A stretch of 64,000 nucleotides of DNA from Pseudomonas sp. DY-1. Lineage in GTDB: Bacteria > Pseudomonadota > Gammaproteobacteria > Pseudomonadales > Pseudomonadaceae. The DNA lies in NCBI RefSeq assembly GCF_003626975.1, contig NZ_CP032616.1:4812001-4876000 (forward strand), read 5' to 3'. A program made the position numbers and the translations under genes. The stretch's first letter is position 1. Every line of letters starts with the position of its first letter. Below the pieces are notes generated by a model. The model was not told the origin of the DNA. It made no database searches and worked only from the letters and a program-made list of their open reading frames with translations. Positions 42,752 to 53,042 of the stretch are shown piece after piece.

Positions 42752-43117
42752 TCAATAACCGTCGTGTTCCGCCTGCTTCTGGGCCTTCTCGCGCTCGGCC
42801 TGCTCGCGTTGCTGGCAGGTCATGAAGCCCTTTTCCTCGACCCGGCCGCTGCCGTCGAAGCTGACGTGGTACGCCTGCTGGTGGCCGTCCTGGTTGAGGA
42901 TGTAATCGTTGCAGATACCGGCATTGACCTTGCGACGGGCAGACGACGATGGCGGGCCGCCGATGTTGCGCACCTGCGATTCGGTCATGCCTTCTTCGAC
43001 CTGCTTGACCAGCGGCTGGTCGCGGTAGGTGTAGTAGTCGGTGGGGTTTTCCAACTTGCTGGCGCAGCCGGCCATCGAGGCCAGGGCGCAGGCCAGCAGC
43101 AACGCTTGCTTGCTCAT
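42752..43117 (-). CDS. osmE: OsmE-like lipoprotein, copy 2
   Basis: 121-residue lipoprotein, Cys18 in the MAGC lipobox. The core matches copy 1: VEEGMTESQVRNIGGPPSS, ICNDYILNQDGHQQAYHVSF and GFMTCQQREQAERE. It differs by a longer basic/acidic tail (EKAQKQAEHDGY). Both copies lie in the same direction 221 bp apart and probably came from a tandem duplication. Their distinct upstream regions may give different stress responses. Confidence 0.88.
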   Translation of the reverse strand: MSKQALLLACALASMAGCASKLENPTDYYTYRDQPLVKQVEEGMTESQVRNIGGPPSSSARRKVNAGICNDYILNQDGHQQAYHVSFDGSGRVEEKGFMTCQQREQAEREKAQKQAEHDGY

Positions 43118-43229
43118 GGCAGAACTTCCCTATCTGGCGCGGGCTCGCCCCGCGATGGGGTTGAGCCTAGCAGGCAGTTGAAAAACTACCTGCTCTGTCG
43201 ATGGGGTGTCCCGGTTCGCCGTTGAATGC

Positions 43230-44495
43230 TCAGCCGTAGCGTTTCTTCGCTTCGATGGCCAGGCCGCTGCCGATGCTGCCGAACAGGTTGCCTTCCACCT
43301 GGCGGGCATTGGGCAGCATCGCCGCCACGCTCTGGCGCAGCGCCGGAATGCCGCTGGAGCCACCGGTGAAGAACAGGGTGTCGACCTGGTCGGCTCGCAC
43401 GCCGGCCTGGTTCAGCAGGGCATCGACACTGGCGCGGATACGCACCAGGAGGTCGTCGATGGCGCTCTCGAACAGCGCGCGGGTCAGCATCACGTCCAGG
43501 CCGGGTTCGATACGTGTCAGGTCGATGCGGCGGTTCTCGCCCTCGGTCAGCTCGATCTTGCTGTCTTCCACCTGCATCGCCAGCCAGTGGCCGGCGCGCT
43601 GCTCGATCAGGCTGAAGAGGCGGTCGATGCCGGTCGCGTCGACGATGTCGTAGCGCATGTTCTTCAGCGCCAGTTGCGCCTTCTGGGCGTACACGGCGTT
43701 GATGGTGTGCCAGGTAGCCAGGTTAAGGTGGTAGCTGGTGGGCATCAGCGCATCGCTCTTCATGCGGCTGCCATAGCCGAACAGCGGCATCACGCCTTGC
43801 AGGCTGAGTTGCTTGTCGAAGTCGGTGCCGCCGATGTGCACGCCGCCGGTGGCGAGAATGTCGTCCTGGCGATCGGCCACTTCACGGCGCTCGGGCGAGA
43901 GGCGTACCAGGGAGAAGTCCGAGGTACCGCCGCCGATGTCGACGATCAGCACCAGTTCCTCACGCTCGATTTCTCGCTCGTAGTCGAACGCAGCAGCGAT
44001 GGGTTCGAACTGGAAGGACACATCCTTGAAGCCGAGCTTCTGCGCCACGGCCACCAAGGTGTTCTGGGCTTCCTGATCGGCCTCCGGATCGTCATCCACG
44101 AAGAACACCGGGCGACCCAGTACCACCTGCTCGAACTCGTGGCCGGCAGCTGTTTCGGCGCGCTGCTTGAGCTGGCCGATGAACAGGCCAAGGAGGTCCT
44201 TGAAGGGCAGGGCGCTGCCCAGCACCGTGGTTTCGCTCTTGAGCAGCGGCGAGCCCAGCAGGCTCTTCAGCGAGCGCATCAGGCGGCCTTCATAGCCTTC
44301 CAGGTATTCGTGCAGGGCCTGGCGGCCATAGGCCGGGCGGCGTTCCTCGGTGTTGAAGAAAACCACCGAAGGCAGGGTGAACTTGTCGTCCTCCAGGGCG
44401 ATCAGCGGCTCCACATCCGGGCGCCACCATCCGACGGTGGAGTTGGAGGTTCCGAAGTCGATGCCCAGGGCCTGGGCGGAGAGGACGTTGCTCAT
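43230..44495 (-). CDS. yegD: Hsp70 family chaperone (YegD-like)
   Basis: 421-residue actin-like ATPase containing only the nucleotide-binding domain of Hsp70. Phosphate 1 motif GIDFGTSNSTVG at the N-terminus, phosphate 2 VDIGGGTSDFSLVRL, and adenosine-site GGSSGIPALRQSV. It lacks the C-terminal substrate-binding domain of DnaK. E. coli YegD is similar; clients are unknown. The gene lies apart from dnaK/grpE. From memory PAO1 has the same gene here. Confidence 0.9.
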   Translation of the reverse strand: MSNVLSAQALGIDFGTSNSTVGWWRPDVEPLIALEDDKFTLPSVVFFNTEERRPAYGRQALHEYLEGYEGRLMRSLKSLLGSPLLKSETTVLGSALPFKDLLGLFIGQLKQRAETAAGHEFEQVVLGRPVFFVDDDPEADQEAQNTLVAVAQKLGFKDVSFQFEPIAAAFDYEREIEREELVLIVDIGGGTSDFSLVRLSPERREVADRQDDILATGGVHIGGTDFDKQLSLQGVMPLFGYGSRMKSDALMPTSYHLNLATWHTINAVYAQKAQLALKNMRYDIVDATGIDRLFSLIEQRAGHWLAMQVEDSKIELTEGENRRIDLTRIEPGLDVMLTRALFESAIDDLLVRIRASVDALLNQAGVRADQVDTLFFTGGSSGIPALRQSVAAMLPNARQVEGNLFGSIGSGLAIEAKKRYG

Positions 44496-44613
44496 GTCGC
44501 GGGTGTTCCGAAAAAAACGGCCGAGCAGTTTACGCGAGCGGAATCAGGTTGTCCGGCACAGTTCGTCGCGCTGGCTAGACTTCCCTCCTGTGGATAAACA
44601 GGGAGACCCTTCC

Positions 44614-44883
44614 ATGAAGAAACTATGCCTGCCCGTGATGTTCATCGCCCTGCTGGCCGCCGGCCAGGGCTTCGCCGCTACCCAGCAGGAAAAGATGAAA
44701 ACCTGCAACGCCGACGCCTCGGCCAAGTCCCTCAAGGGCGACGAGCGCAAGGCCTTCATGAGCAAGTGCCTGAAGATGACCCAGCAGGAGCGCATGACGG
44801 CCTGCAACAAGGACGCTTCGGAAAAGACCCTGAAAGGTGACGAGCGCAAGGCTTTCATGAGCCAGTGCCTGAAGAAGGACTAG
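44614..44883 (+). CDS. psiF: PsiF family exported repeat protein
   Basis: 89-residue periplasmic protein with signal peptide 1-21 (GFA|ATQQ) and two PsiF repeats: MKTCNADASAKSLKGDERKA and MTACNKDASEKTLKGDERKA, each ending in FMSxCLK. Each repeat carries two Cys. E. coli psiF is phosphate-starvation induced; the function is unknown. GGGAGA precedes the ATG, and just upstream a CCTGT/ACAGG hairpin has TGTGGATAA across it, also matching a DnaA box. Confidence 0.9.
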   Translation: MKKLCLPVMFIALLAAGQGFAATQQEKMKTCNADASAKSLKGDERKAFMSKCLKMTQQERMTACNKDASEKTLKGDERKAFMSQCLKKD

Positions 44884-44920
44884 CGCAAGCCTCGACGCCA
44901 GCTTCCCGACATCGAACTGG

Positions 44921-45403
44921 CTAGATGTACGCCAGTAACCGGCCTGCCGACATTACCCCGCACCAGATCAGTATCGACAGCGCCACCTGCAGCCGCCCGC
45001 CAGCGGGTGGCTGCTGGTCCCAGTCCACCAGCCGTGCGCTCCACAGAGCGCGGAACAGCAAGGCGTTGACGACTCCCACGGCGACCAGCAGCAGCTTGAG
45101 TTGCAGCAGCCAGTTCCCCAACAGTGGCCCCGCGTCGGCGGCGAACAGGCAGAAACCGGTAAACAGCAGGAGCAGCAACCCGGCAATTCCGATCGGTGTC
45201 AGGCGGCGCGACGTCTCCTGCAGCGGCACTTCGCGGGCAAGTCCGAGCAGGCGCAGATCGAGCAGCAGCATCGAGCCGAGCAACATCACCAGCCCGAGCA
45301 GGTGCAGCAGGTTGGCCGCCGGGTAGAACAGCGTGGACTCGCGCATCAGCGTGCCAAAGGGCGAGGCCTCCAGCTGTTCCGCCCAGGGCAGGACGAACTC
45401 CAT
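44921..45403 (-). CDS. four-helix integral membrane protein, unknown function
   Basis: 160-residue protein with four strong hydrophobic segments (about 28-50, 70-90, 97-117 and 138-158) and an N-terminal MEFVLPWAEQLEASPFG. Similar small proteins are listed under DUF6644 as I recall. It follows the exported DUF6152-like gene by a few bases and is likely co-transcribed. No catalytic motif is visible. An in-frame GTG directly before the ATG is an alternative start. Confidence 0.7.
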   Translation of the reverse strand: MEFVLPWAEQLEASPFGTLMRESTLFYPAANLLHLLGLVMLLGSMLLLDLRLLGLAREVPLQETSRRLTPIGIAGLLLLLFTGFCLFAADAGPLLGNWLLQLKLLLVAVGVVNALLFRALWSARLVDWDQQPPAGGRLQVALSILIWCGVMSAGRLLAYI

Positions 45404-45410
45404 CACCGCC

Positions 45411-45764
45411 TCAGCGCAGCTCCACCGTGCGTCCGTCGACGATCACTCGCTCCGCGCGGATCTCCGCCGTGCCGTCCTTGCGTGGGTACCCGATAATGCT
45501 CACCCGCTTGCCGGGGAGCAGGTCCGCTTCCGGTAATCCTCGCGCCGCCATGCGGCTGATGGGCGCCAGCACCACGTGCCATTCACGGCCTTCGTAGTCG
45601 ATGGTGATATGCGCATGGGGATTGCGGTAGGAGAGTTCCTTGACCGGCGCCTCGATGGTCAGCGTCTTGCCGGCGTCATAGGAGCTCCAGCCGTGATGGG
45701 CTAAGGCAGCGGTGGCGCCGAGTACCAGGGCGAAGAAGGCGATCAGCAGGGTGAGCTTTCTCAT
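45411..45764 (-). CDS. small exported protein (DUF6152-like)
   Basis: 117-residue secreted protein with a signal peptide 1-22 (ATAALA) and a small beta-rich mature domain. HHGWSSYD at the mature N-terminus contains paired His, possibly metal-binding; the ALxxRNPHAHITID segment repeats His in HAH. GGAGG lies upstream of the ATG. It forms a two-gene unit with the following membrane protein. The pair suggests an envelope metal or redox role, but this is inference only. Confidence 0.7.
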   Translation of the reverse strand: MRKLTLLIAFFALVLGATAALAHHGWSSYDAGKTLTIEAPVKELSYRNPHAHITIDYEGREWHVVLAPISRMAARGLPEADLLPGKRVSIIGYPRKDGTAEIRAERVIVDGRTVELR

Positions 45765-45860
45765 TGGGTGGCCTCCAGGCAGCGACCCGGAAAGCGTAGG
45801 CGCTCTATGGATTAATCGCCGCCGGGGCAGTTTCCCGAAACACAATGGTCGCTGAGCAAC

Positions 45861-45901
45861 TGCGGGAGCGAATTCCTTCGCGATTGAAATCGCTCCCACA
45901 G
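45861..45901. repeat. family A palindrome
   Basis: TGCGGGAGCGAATTCCTTCG and GATTGAAATCGCTCCCACA form an imperfect inverted pair. It sits between the DUF6152-like and YqaA-like genes. Confidence 0.55.
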
Positions 45902-45932
45902 CGGATTGCCGGATCGGTGAAGCGTGATCCCC

Positions 45933-46379
45933 CTACGGCATCCCCATCCAGCCCAGAGTCAGAGACGTCAGCACCAGGTAACGCCCCGCTTTGGCCAGCG
46001 TCACCAGCGCCAGGAACACCCAGAAGGATTCCCGCATCACCCCGGCCACAAGGGTCAGTGGATCGCCGATCACCGGTACCCAGGCCAGCAGCAGCGACCA
46101 GCGCCCGTAGCGGTGGTAGAAGGCCTGAGCCCGTTCCATCTGCGCCGGCTTTACCGGGAACCAGCGGCGTTCGCGGAAGTGCTCCAGGTAGCGTCCCAGC
46201 CACCAGTTCACCAGCGAGCCCAATACATTGCCGAAGGTTGCTACCGCCACCAGCGCCCAGGCCGGATGGGCCTTGCCCAGCAGAAGTCCGACCAGCACGG
46301 CTTCTGATTGCAGGGGGAGCAGGGTGGCGGCGCCGAAGGCGGACAGGAACAGGCCCAGGTAGGCGGTGAGTGCCAGCAC
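45933..46379 (-). CDS. yqaA: YqaA family (DedA-like) membrane protein
   Basis: 148-residue inner-membrane protein with several hydrophobic segments and the DedA/SNARE-associated signature: GNVLGSLVNWWLGRYLEHF and the acidic/basic re-entrant loop HYRYGRWSLLLAWVPVIGDP. YqaA members are thought to be lipid-scramblase-like. The start is a GTG; no strong ribosome site was seen. Upstream, toward the oxaloacetate decarboxylase gene, there is no clear regulatory motif. Confidence 0.82.
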   Translation of the reverse strand: MLALTAYLGLFLSAFGAATLLPLQSEAVLVGLLLGKAHPAWALVAVATFGNVLGSLVNWWLGRYLEHFRERRWFPVKPAQMERAQAFYHRYGRWSLLLAWVPVIGDPLTLVAGVMRESFWVFLALVTLAKAGRYLVLTSLTLGWMGMP

Positions 46380-46571
46380 GGCAGCGTCTCGAAAAAGGGG
46401 GCGTCAGTGTGGCGGCCGACGAAGTGCCGGACAAGTCGGGTGGCGCTTAAGCGAATTGAAAGACTGATCCGTTAGAATGGGCGCAGTCTGACAATGGAAA
46501 AACGGGGGCGTCGACTCCAGAGTTACGGAGCCGGCTTCATTCTGACCCCCTTCTGATCTTTGGTGCCCTTT

Positions 46572-47438
46572 ATGCGTAGAGCTTCTCATCACGAGTTGCG
46601 CACGGCCTTTCGTGCGCTGCTGGACTCGGATTCCTGTTATCACACCGCTTCGGTGTTCGACCCCATGTCCGCCCGCATCGCTGCTGACCTCGGTTTCGAA
46701 GTCGGCATTCTCGGTGGCTCGGTTGCGTCCCTGCAGGTGCTCGCCGCGCCTGACTTCGCCCTGATCACGCTCAGCGAGTTCGTCGAACAGGCCACCCGCA
46801 TCGGCCGCGTTTCGCGCCTGCCGGTCATCGCCGACGCCGACCACGGCTACGGCAACGCCCTCAACGTGATGCGTACCGTGGTCGAACTGGAGCGTGCCGG
46901 CATCGCCGCACTGACCATCGAAGACACCCTGCTGCCGGCCCAGTTCGGCCGCAAGTCCACCGACCTGATCCCGGTGGAAGAGGGCGTCGGCAAGATCCGC
47001 GCTGCCCTGGAGGCGCGCGTCGATCCGGACCTGGCGATCATCGCCCGCACCCACGCCGGTGTGCTCAGTACCGACGAAGTGATCAAGCGCACCAAGGCCT
47101 ATGAGGCTGCCGGCGCAGATGGCATCTGCATGGTCGGCGTGGCTGACTTCGAGCATCTGGAAAAGATCGCCGAGCACTTGAGCATTCCGCTGATGCTGGT
47201 CACGTACGGCAACCCCAAACTGCGTGACAACGAGCGCCTCGCCCGCCTTGGCGTGCGCATCGTGGTCAATGGACACGCTGCCTACTTCGCCGCCATCAAG
47301 GCGACCTACGACTGCCTGCGCGAGCAGCGCCAGGTAGCCACCGGCACCGAACTTACCGCCACCGAACTCACCCACAAGTACACCTTGCCCGAGGACTACA
47401 TCATCTGGGCCGAGGAGTTCATGGACGTGAAGGAGTAG
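46572..47438 (+). CDS. oxaloacetate decarboxylase (PEP mutase/ICL superfamily)
   Basis: 288-residue Mg2+-dependent enzyme of the isocitrate lyase superfamily. It resembles PA4872 of P. aeruginosa, characterised as an oxaloacetate decarboxylase. The metal-binding [11 protein letters not shown] motif and [10 protein letters not shown] are present, and the [13 protein letters not shown] loop has the His used in PA4872 in place of the Cys found in isocitrate and methylisocitrate lyases. That absence of a KKCGH-type catalytic Cys argues against a lyase. The ATG was chosen over a GTG 12 bases upstream. Confidence 0.9.
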   Translation: MRRASHHELRTAFRALLDSDSCYHTASVFDPMSARIAADLGFEVGILGGSVASLQVLAAPDFALITLSEFVEQATRIGRVSRLPVIADADHGYGNALNVMRTVVELERAGIAALTIEDTLLPAQFGRKSTDLIPVEEGVGKIRAALEARVDPDLAIIARTHAGVLSTDEVIKRTKAYEAAGADGICMVGVADFEHLEKIAEHLSIPLMLVTYGNPKLRDNERLARLGVRIVVNGHAAYFAAIKATYDCLREQRQVATGTELTATELTHKYTLPEDYIIWAEEFMDVKE

Positions 47439-47535
47439 CGCGACCTCCACTTGTCGCCTGACGACCGCCCCCCTTGCAAAAGGCCGGAAGAAAGCCCAAA
47501 TCTTCCACAGAGCCTTGAGCAAGCGGGAGGTCAGC

Positions 47536-47802
47536 ATGGCCAGCGGTTGGGCCGGCGATGGCGCCGTCCAGGAACAGATCGACAGCACTATCGAAGATGC
47601 CATCCAGCGCGCGCGCAGCCAGTTGCCGAAGGGCGAAAGCCTGACGCACTGCGAGGAGTGCGACGCCCCTATCCCCGAAGCCCGCCGCAAGGCGATCCCC
47701 GGCGTGCACCTGTGCGTCGCCTGCCAGACCGAACACGACAAGGAAAATGCGGCCTTTACCGGGTACAACCGGCGGGGGAGCAAGGACAGTCAGTTGCGGT
47801 AG
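47536..47802 (+). CDS. DksA/TraR family C4 zinc-finger protein
   Basis: 88-residue protein with the zinc-finger pair CEEC (HCEECDAP) and CVAC (HLCVACQ) and a short N-terminal helix, so it lacks the long coiled coil of DksA. It is like E. coli YbiI. Such short forms may bind RNA polymerase through the secondary channel, but function is not shown. GGGAGG lies 5 bases before the ATG beginning MASGWAGDG. It follows the oxaloacetate decarboxylase gene. Confidence 0.85.
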   Translation: MASGWAGDGAVQEQIDSTIEDAIQRARSQLPKGESLTHCEECDAPIPEARRKAIPGVHLCVACQTEHDKENAAFTGYNRRGSKDSQLR

Positions 47803-47810
47803 GGCGATAT

Positions 47811-48095
47811 CTAGAGTCGATCCTGCGCTTTGCTGTAGACCAGCCCGCGCTCACGCTTGCCGACGCTGATCACGACCACTGTGATTCGCTGATCTTCGAC
47901 CCGGTACACCAACCGATACCCGGCAGTGCGGAGCTTGATCTTGAAGCAGTCAGGCATGCCGTGAAGGGCATCGCCCGGTACTCGCGGTCGTTGCAACCGC
48001 TGTTTCAGCTTCTACTTGAATTGCTCCCGGACGGTATCGCCGAGCTTGCGCCATTTCTTCAGCGCCGAAGGCAGGAACTCCAGTTCATAGATCAT
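47811..48095 (-). pseudogene. RelE/StbE-type toxin interrupted by an amber codon
   Basis: The frame reads a typical RelE-family toxin of 94 codons. It starts MIYELEFLPSALKKWRKLGD, then TVREQFK, then an in-frame TAG at codon 28 (48012-48014), then KLKQRLQRPRVPGD and on through GYRLVYRVEDQRITVVVISV and a C-terminal GKRERGLVYSKAQDRL. The family usually has FKKKL here, so a single AAG to TAG change is the simplest explanation. The ATG overlaps the antitoxin stop (ATGATCTATGA). The 27-codon product would be inactive. Remaining catalytic-fold residues are intact, so decay is recent. Confidence 0.85.
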
Positions 48096-48330
48096 CGAGG
48101 CTGACTTTAACTCCCTTCTCGTGGGCACGGCTGCGGACTATCTCGGCAAGATCCTGATCGTCCAGATAGTCCATCAGCGCTTCGAAGGTTTCAGCCGGAA
48201 CCATGTAGGCCATGACCTTGTTGTGATTGAGAACAGCCACCGGGGCACCTTTCGCACCGGACACTACGGCTGAAGGGTTTTTCTTCAGCTCGGATACGCT
48301 GACGGCAACATTGGCAAGAACGCTCTGCAT
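48085..48330 (-). CDS. Phd/YefM or StbD-type antitoxin
   Basis: 81-residue type II antitoxin. The N-terminal Phd/YefM-like fold reads MQSVLANVAVSVSELKKNPS and AVVSGAKGAPVAVLNHNKVM; the acidic C-terminal half (LDDQDLAEIV...VSLDDL) would bind the toxin. The start was taken at MQSVL because the SD-like GGAGCC lies inside the upstream palindrome. It is the first gene of the pair and overlaps the toxin by 11 bases. With the toxin broken, it may be an orphan antitoxin still able to repress or to neutralise another toxin. Confidence 0.85.
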   Translation of the reverse strand: MQSVLANVAVSVSELKKNPSAVVSGAKGAPVAVLNHNKVMAYMVPAETFEALMDYLDDQDLAEIVRSRAHEKGVKVSLDDL

Positions 48331-48332
48331 GA

Positions 48333-48359
48333 ATTTGGCTCCTATATAGGGAGCCAAAT
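48333..48359. promoter_or_regulatory. antitoxin operator palindrome
   Basis: ATTTGGCTCC, 7-nt TATATAG, GGAGCCAAAT: perfect 10-bp arms. It overlaps the ribosome site of the antitoxin and carries TATATA in the centre, consistent with autorepression by antitoxin. Confidence 0.75.
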
Positions 48360-48424
48360 CCTGGTCTTTTTATGGCGCTTACTCAAGCCACAGGTTGGTC
48401 TGGGAGTTGCGTTGACTTCGTGAG

Positions 48425-50125
<1,701 letters not shown>

Positions 50126-50162
50126 CGTCAGTGCTTCCGTTGATTCCATGCGGGGCGGGTCT

Positions 50163-50203
50163 ACCCTCACCCCCAGCCCCTCTCCCGGAGGGAGAGGAGG
50201 GTT
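50163..50203. repeat. intergenic palindrome, family B
   Basis: ACCCTCACCCCCAGCCCCTC and TCCCGGAGGGAGAGGAGGGT in tandem: CTCTCCC/GGGAGAG pattern. It lies between ureB and ureC, inside the operon. Confidence 0.6.
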
Positions 50204-50206
50204 GTG

Positions 50207-50512
50207 TTAGAGGTCGCCCATCACCCGGCCGGCGAAGCCGAACACGCGGCGTAAACCGGCCAGGTCGACCAGTTCCACCTCGCGGCTCTGGCCGGGCTCG
50301 AAGCGCACGGCGGTGCCGGCCGGGATGTTCAGGCGCATGCCGCGTGCGGCCGCACGGTCGAAGGCGAGCGCATCGTTGGTTTCGAAGAAGTGGTAGTGGG
50401 AGCCGACCTGGATCGGCCGGTCACCGGTATTGGCCACGGAGAGGGTCAGGGTGCGGCGGCCGGCGTTGAGTTCGATCTCGCCGTCCTGGATCTGGTATTC
50501 GCCGGGGATCAT
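50207..50512 (-). CDS. ureB: urease beta subunit UreB
   Basis: 101-residue structural subunit. The conserved stretch is [20 protein letters not shown], then [20 protein letters not shown], the usual UreB signature. Length is normal. It lies between an acetyltransferase gene and ureC; the ureB-ureC gap of 81 bp holds a family B repeat, so the ratio may be kept by processing or read-through. Confidence 0.97.
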   Translation of the reverse strand: MIPGEYQIQDGEIELNAGRRTLTLSVANTGDRPIQVGSHYHFFETNDALAFDRAAARGMRLNIPAGTAVRFEPGQSREVELVDLAGLRRVFGFAGRVMGDL

Positions 50513-50516
50513 CAGG

Positions 50517-51017
50517 TCACTCCAGGATGAGTTGCATGAAGGTGAGGTCGAGCCAGCGCTCGAACTTGCGGCCCACCTGGGGCATCTGCCCGGTGGTGAC
50601 GAAGCCGAGGCGTTCGTGCAGGCGGATGGAGGCGGCGTTCTCGCTCTCGATGGCGGCGACCATCACGTGCAGGCCAGCCTTGCGGGCGCGTTCGATCAGC
50701 GCCTGCATCAGCGCTGGCCCGAGGCCCTGGCCGCGCTGGTCACCGTGCACGTAGACCGAGTGCTCCACGGTGTGGCGGAAGCCCTCGATGGTGCGCCAGG
50801 TGCCGTAGCTGGCGTAGCCGAGTACATCGCCCGCCGCGTTCACTGCCACCAGCACCGGGAAGCCTGCAGCCGCTCGGTCGGCCAGCCAGGCGCAGCGGTT
50901 GGCCAGATCGACCAGGGTTTCGTTCCAGATCGCCGTGGTGTTCTCCACGGCGTCGTTGTAGATGGCGAGGATGCCGGGGAGGTCAGCCTCGATGGCATCG
51001 CGAATGTCGTAAGTCAT
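50517..51017 (-). CDS. GNAT acetyltransferase (methionine sulfone/phosphinothricin type)
   Basis: 166-residue acetyltransferase of the Pat/Bar-like group. The acetyl-CoA loop is [19 protein letters not shown], with EHSVYV and [11 protein letters not shown] motifs of this family. PAO1 has a homologue at the same place (PA4866) that acetylates methionine sulfone and sulfoximine. The ATG beginning MTYDIRDA matches that protein. A GTG 12 bases earlier overlaps the ureA stop. Embedding inside a urease operon is conserved in Pseudomonas; the link to urea use is unknown. Confidence 0.87.
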   Translation of the reverse strand: MTYDIRDAIEADLPGILAIYNDAVENTTAIWNETLVDLANRCAWLADRAAAGFPVLVAVNAAGDVLGYASYGTWRTIEGFRHTVEHSVYVHGDQRGQGLGPALMQALIERARKAGLHVMVAAIESENAASIRLHERLGFVTTGQMPQVGRKFERWLDLTFMQLILE

Positions 51018-51025
51018 GGCAGTGG

Positions 51026-51327
<302 letters not shown>

Positions 51328-51328
<1 letters not shown>

Positions 51329-52167
51329 CAGGTACTCCAGATGCGAGGAGGCGCGGCCTCGCGGCCGAGCAAGGCAGGGCGCAACAGGCGCCAGAGGTCG
51401 ATCAGCCAGGCGCGGGCGTGCAGTGCCTCGGAGGCGAGGCAGCGGGCCACCAGCAGGCCGGGCAATTGGGTCAGGTCGCCGCGCCCTGCACAGGGGAGTT
51501 CGCGGCAACGTTCGAGCAGGTTGGAGTCGATCTCGCCGGTAACGATCAGGGTGGCAAACACCGGATGGCCGGCAAGGCCGATGGGGGAGTCGAGCAGGCC
51601 GTCGGCACCTTCGACGCGCTGGCGTTCATGCCAGATCAGGGTGCCATTACGGTGGATATCCAGATGCGCCTGGAAGTGGCCTTCGACGAAGCGTTCGCGG
51701 GCAGCGGGGCGGCCGAGGGCGACCATGTCCCAATAGAACAGGCGGGCGTCGTCGGCCAGTTCGATGCGGGTGGAAAGCTCGGCCTTGGCACCCGAGAAGA
51801 CGATGGTTTCCTGGGGCAGCCATTCCAGCGTGGCGCCGGACTCGACGTTGAGTTCGACTTGCTGGAAGGCCGGACTGGCGGCGCGATACCACTTGGCCGC
51901 GCCGGGGCTGGTGAGCTGCGCCCAGGCGCCTTTGCCAGCGCGTGCGGAGATGTCCAGGCGGTCGCCGCCGGCAATGCCGCCGGGTGGGTGGACGATGATG
52001 TGCTGGCACACTTGCGGGCCTTCGGCATGCAGGTGCTTCTGTACCCGCAGAGGGCCCTTGTGACGGCGCTGCACTGGGCGCGTGGTAGCTCCATCGAGCG
52101 CATAGGCCAGCTCCAGTTCGGCGTGCCAACTGGGGGTGAAGAGGGCTGTGTCGGCAGGTGCGTTCAT
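51328..52167 (-). CDS. ureD: urease accessory protein UreD
   Basis: 279-residue scaffold that binds apo-urease and docks UreF/UreG for nickel delivery. Family features: [14 protein letters not shown] and [19 protein letters not shown]. It is first in ureDA-pat-ureBC. The other maturation genes (ureE, ureF, ureG, ureJ) lie 12 kb away. A family C repeat occupies the gap to urtE. Confidence 0.95.
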
Positions 52168-52178
52168 AAGTCGTTCTT

Positions 52179-52216
52179 GTAGGGTGGGTTAGTCGCGAAG
52201 CGACGTAACCCACGCG
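52179..52216. repeat. family C palindrome
   Basis: GTAGGGTGGGTTAGTCGCG and CGACGTAACCCACGCGG form an imperfect dyad between ureD and urtE. Confidence 0.6.
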
Positions 52217-52241
52217 GTGCGAAGTTGTTGGCAGGGGCACA

Positions 52242-52940
52242 TCATATGGTCACCAGGCCCCGCACGCCCTCGGCTTCCATGTTTTCTCCGCGCCCCTGCT
52301 GGACGATTTCGCCCCGGCTCATCACCAGGTACTGATCGGCCAGTTCGGCGGCGAAGTCGTAGAACTGCTCCACCAGCAGGATGGCCATGTCGCCGCGCTC
52401 GGCGAGCTTCCTGATCACCGCGCCGATCTCCTTGATCACCGAGGGCTGGATGCCTTCGGTGGGCTCGTCGAGTATCAACAGGCGCGGCTGGCTGGCCAGG
52501 GCGCGGCCGATGGCGAGTTGCTGCTGTTGGCCGCCGGAGAGGTCGCCGCCGCGGCGGTGCTTCATCTCCCGCAGCACGGGAAAGAGCTCGTAGATGGATT
52601 CCGGCACCGCCTTGGCCTGGCCGGCGGGAAAGCGGGAAAGGCCCATCAGCAGGTTCTCTTCCACCGTCAGGCGCGGGAAGATTTCGCGGCCCTGGGGCAC
52701 GTAGGCGATGCCCGCATGTACCCGTTGGTGCGGCTTGAAACCGGTGATGGCGCGGCCTTCCCAGTTCACCGCACCTTCCTTGGCCGGAATCAGGCCCATC
52801 AGGCATTTCAGCAGGGTGGTCTTGCCCACCCCGTTGCGCCCGAGCAGGCAGGTGACTTCACCGATCTTCACGTCGAACGACAGGCCGCGAAGGATGTGGC
52901 TGCCGCCGTAGTACTGGTGGAGCTTGTCGACTGTCAGCAT
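52242..52940 (-). CDS. urtE: urea ABC transporter ATPase UrtE
   Basis: 232-residue ATPase. Walker A GRNGVGKTT, signature LSGGQQQQLAIGRAL, Walker B LLILDEPTEGIQP, and the switch His changed to Gln (VEQF), as usual. UrtE starts with the conserved MLTVDKLHQYYGGSHILRG. It is the last transporter gene. A family C repeat array lies between it and urtD. Confidence 0.94.
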   Translation of the reverse strand: MLTVDKLHQYYGGSHILRGLSFDVKIGEVTCLLGRNGVGKTTLLKCLMGLIPAKEGAVNWEGRAITGFKPHQRVHAGIAYVPQGREIFPRLTVEENLLMGLSRFPAGQAKAVPESIYELFPVLREMKHRRGGDLSGGQQQQLAIGRALASQPRLLILDEPTEGIQPSVIKEIGAVIRKLAERGDMAILLVEQFYDFAAELADQYLVMSRGEIVQQGRGENMEAEGVRGLVTI

Positions 52941-52960
52941 GTCGATGTCCTTGTCTTTGC

Positions 52961-53030
52961 GTAGGGTGGATCGCGCTTCATCGATCCACCCTGCAAGGCG
53001 GTGGTTGAGAAAAGCGTCATCCACCCTACG
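52961..53030. repeat. family C repeats, paired
   Basis: GTAGGGTGGATCGCGCTTCA with ATCGATCCACCCTGC, then a further TCATCCACCCTACG. A larger hairpin can form between the outer GTAGGGTGGAT and ATCCACCCTAC. It fills the urtD-urtE gap. Confidence 0.6.
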
Positions 53031-53042
53031 AGTGTTGTTTCT

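Noticed and set aside
46404-47783. 459-codon minus-strand frame across the oxaloacetate decarboxylase gene
   Set aside because: Antisense shadow of a clearly conserved gene.
48012-48014. Amber codon as programmed recoding (pyrrolysine or readthrough)
   Set aside because: No pyrrolysine system is expected in Pseudomonas, and the flanking Lys-rich context is best explained by a point change of AAG.
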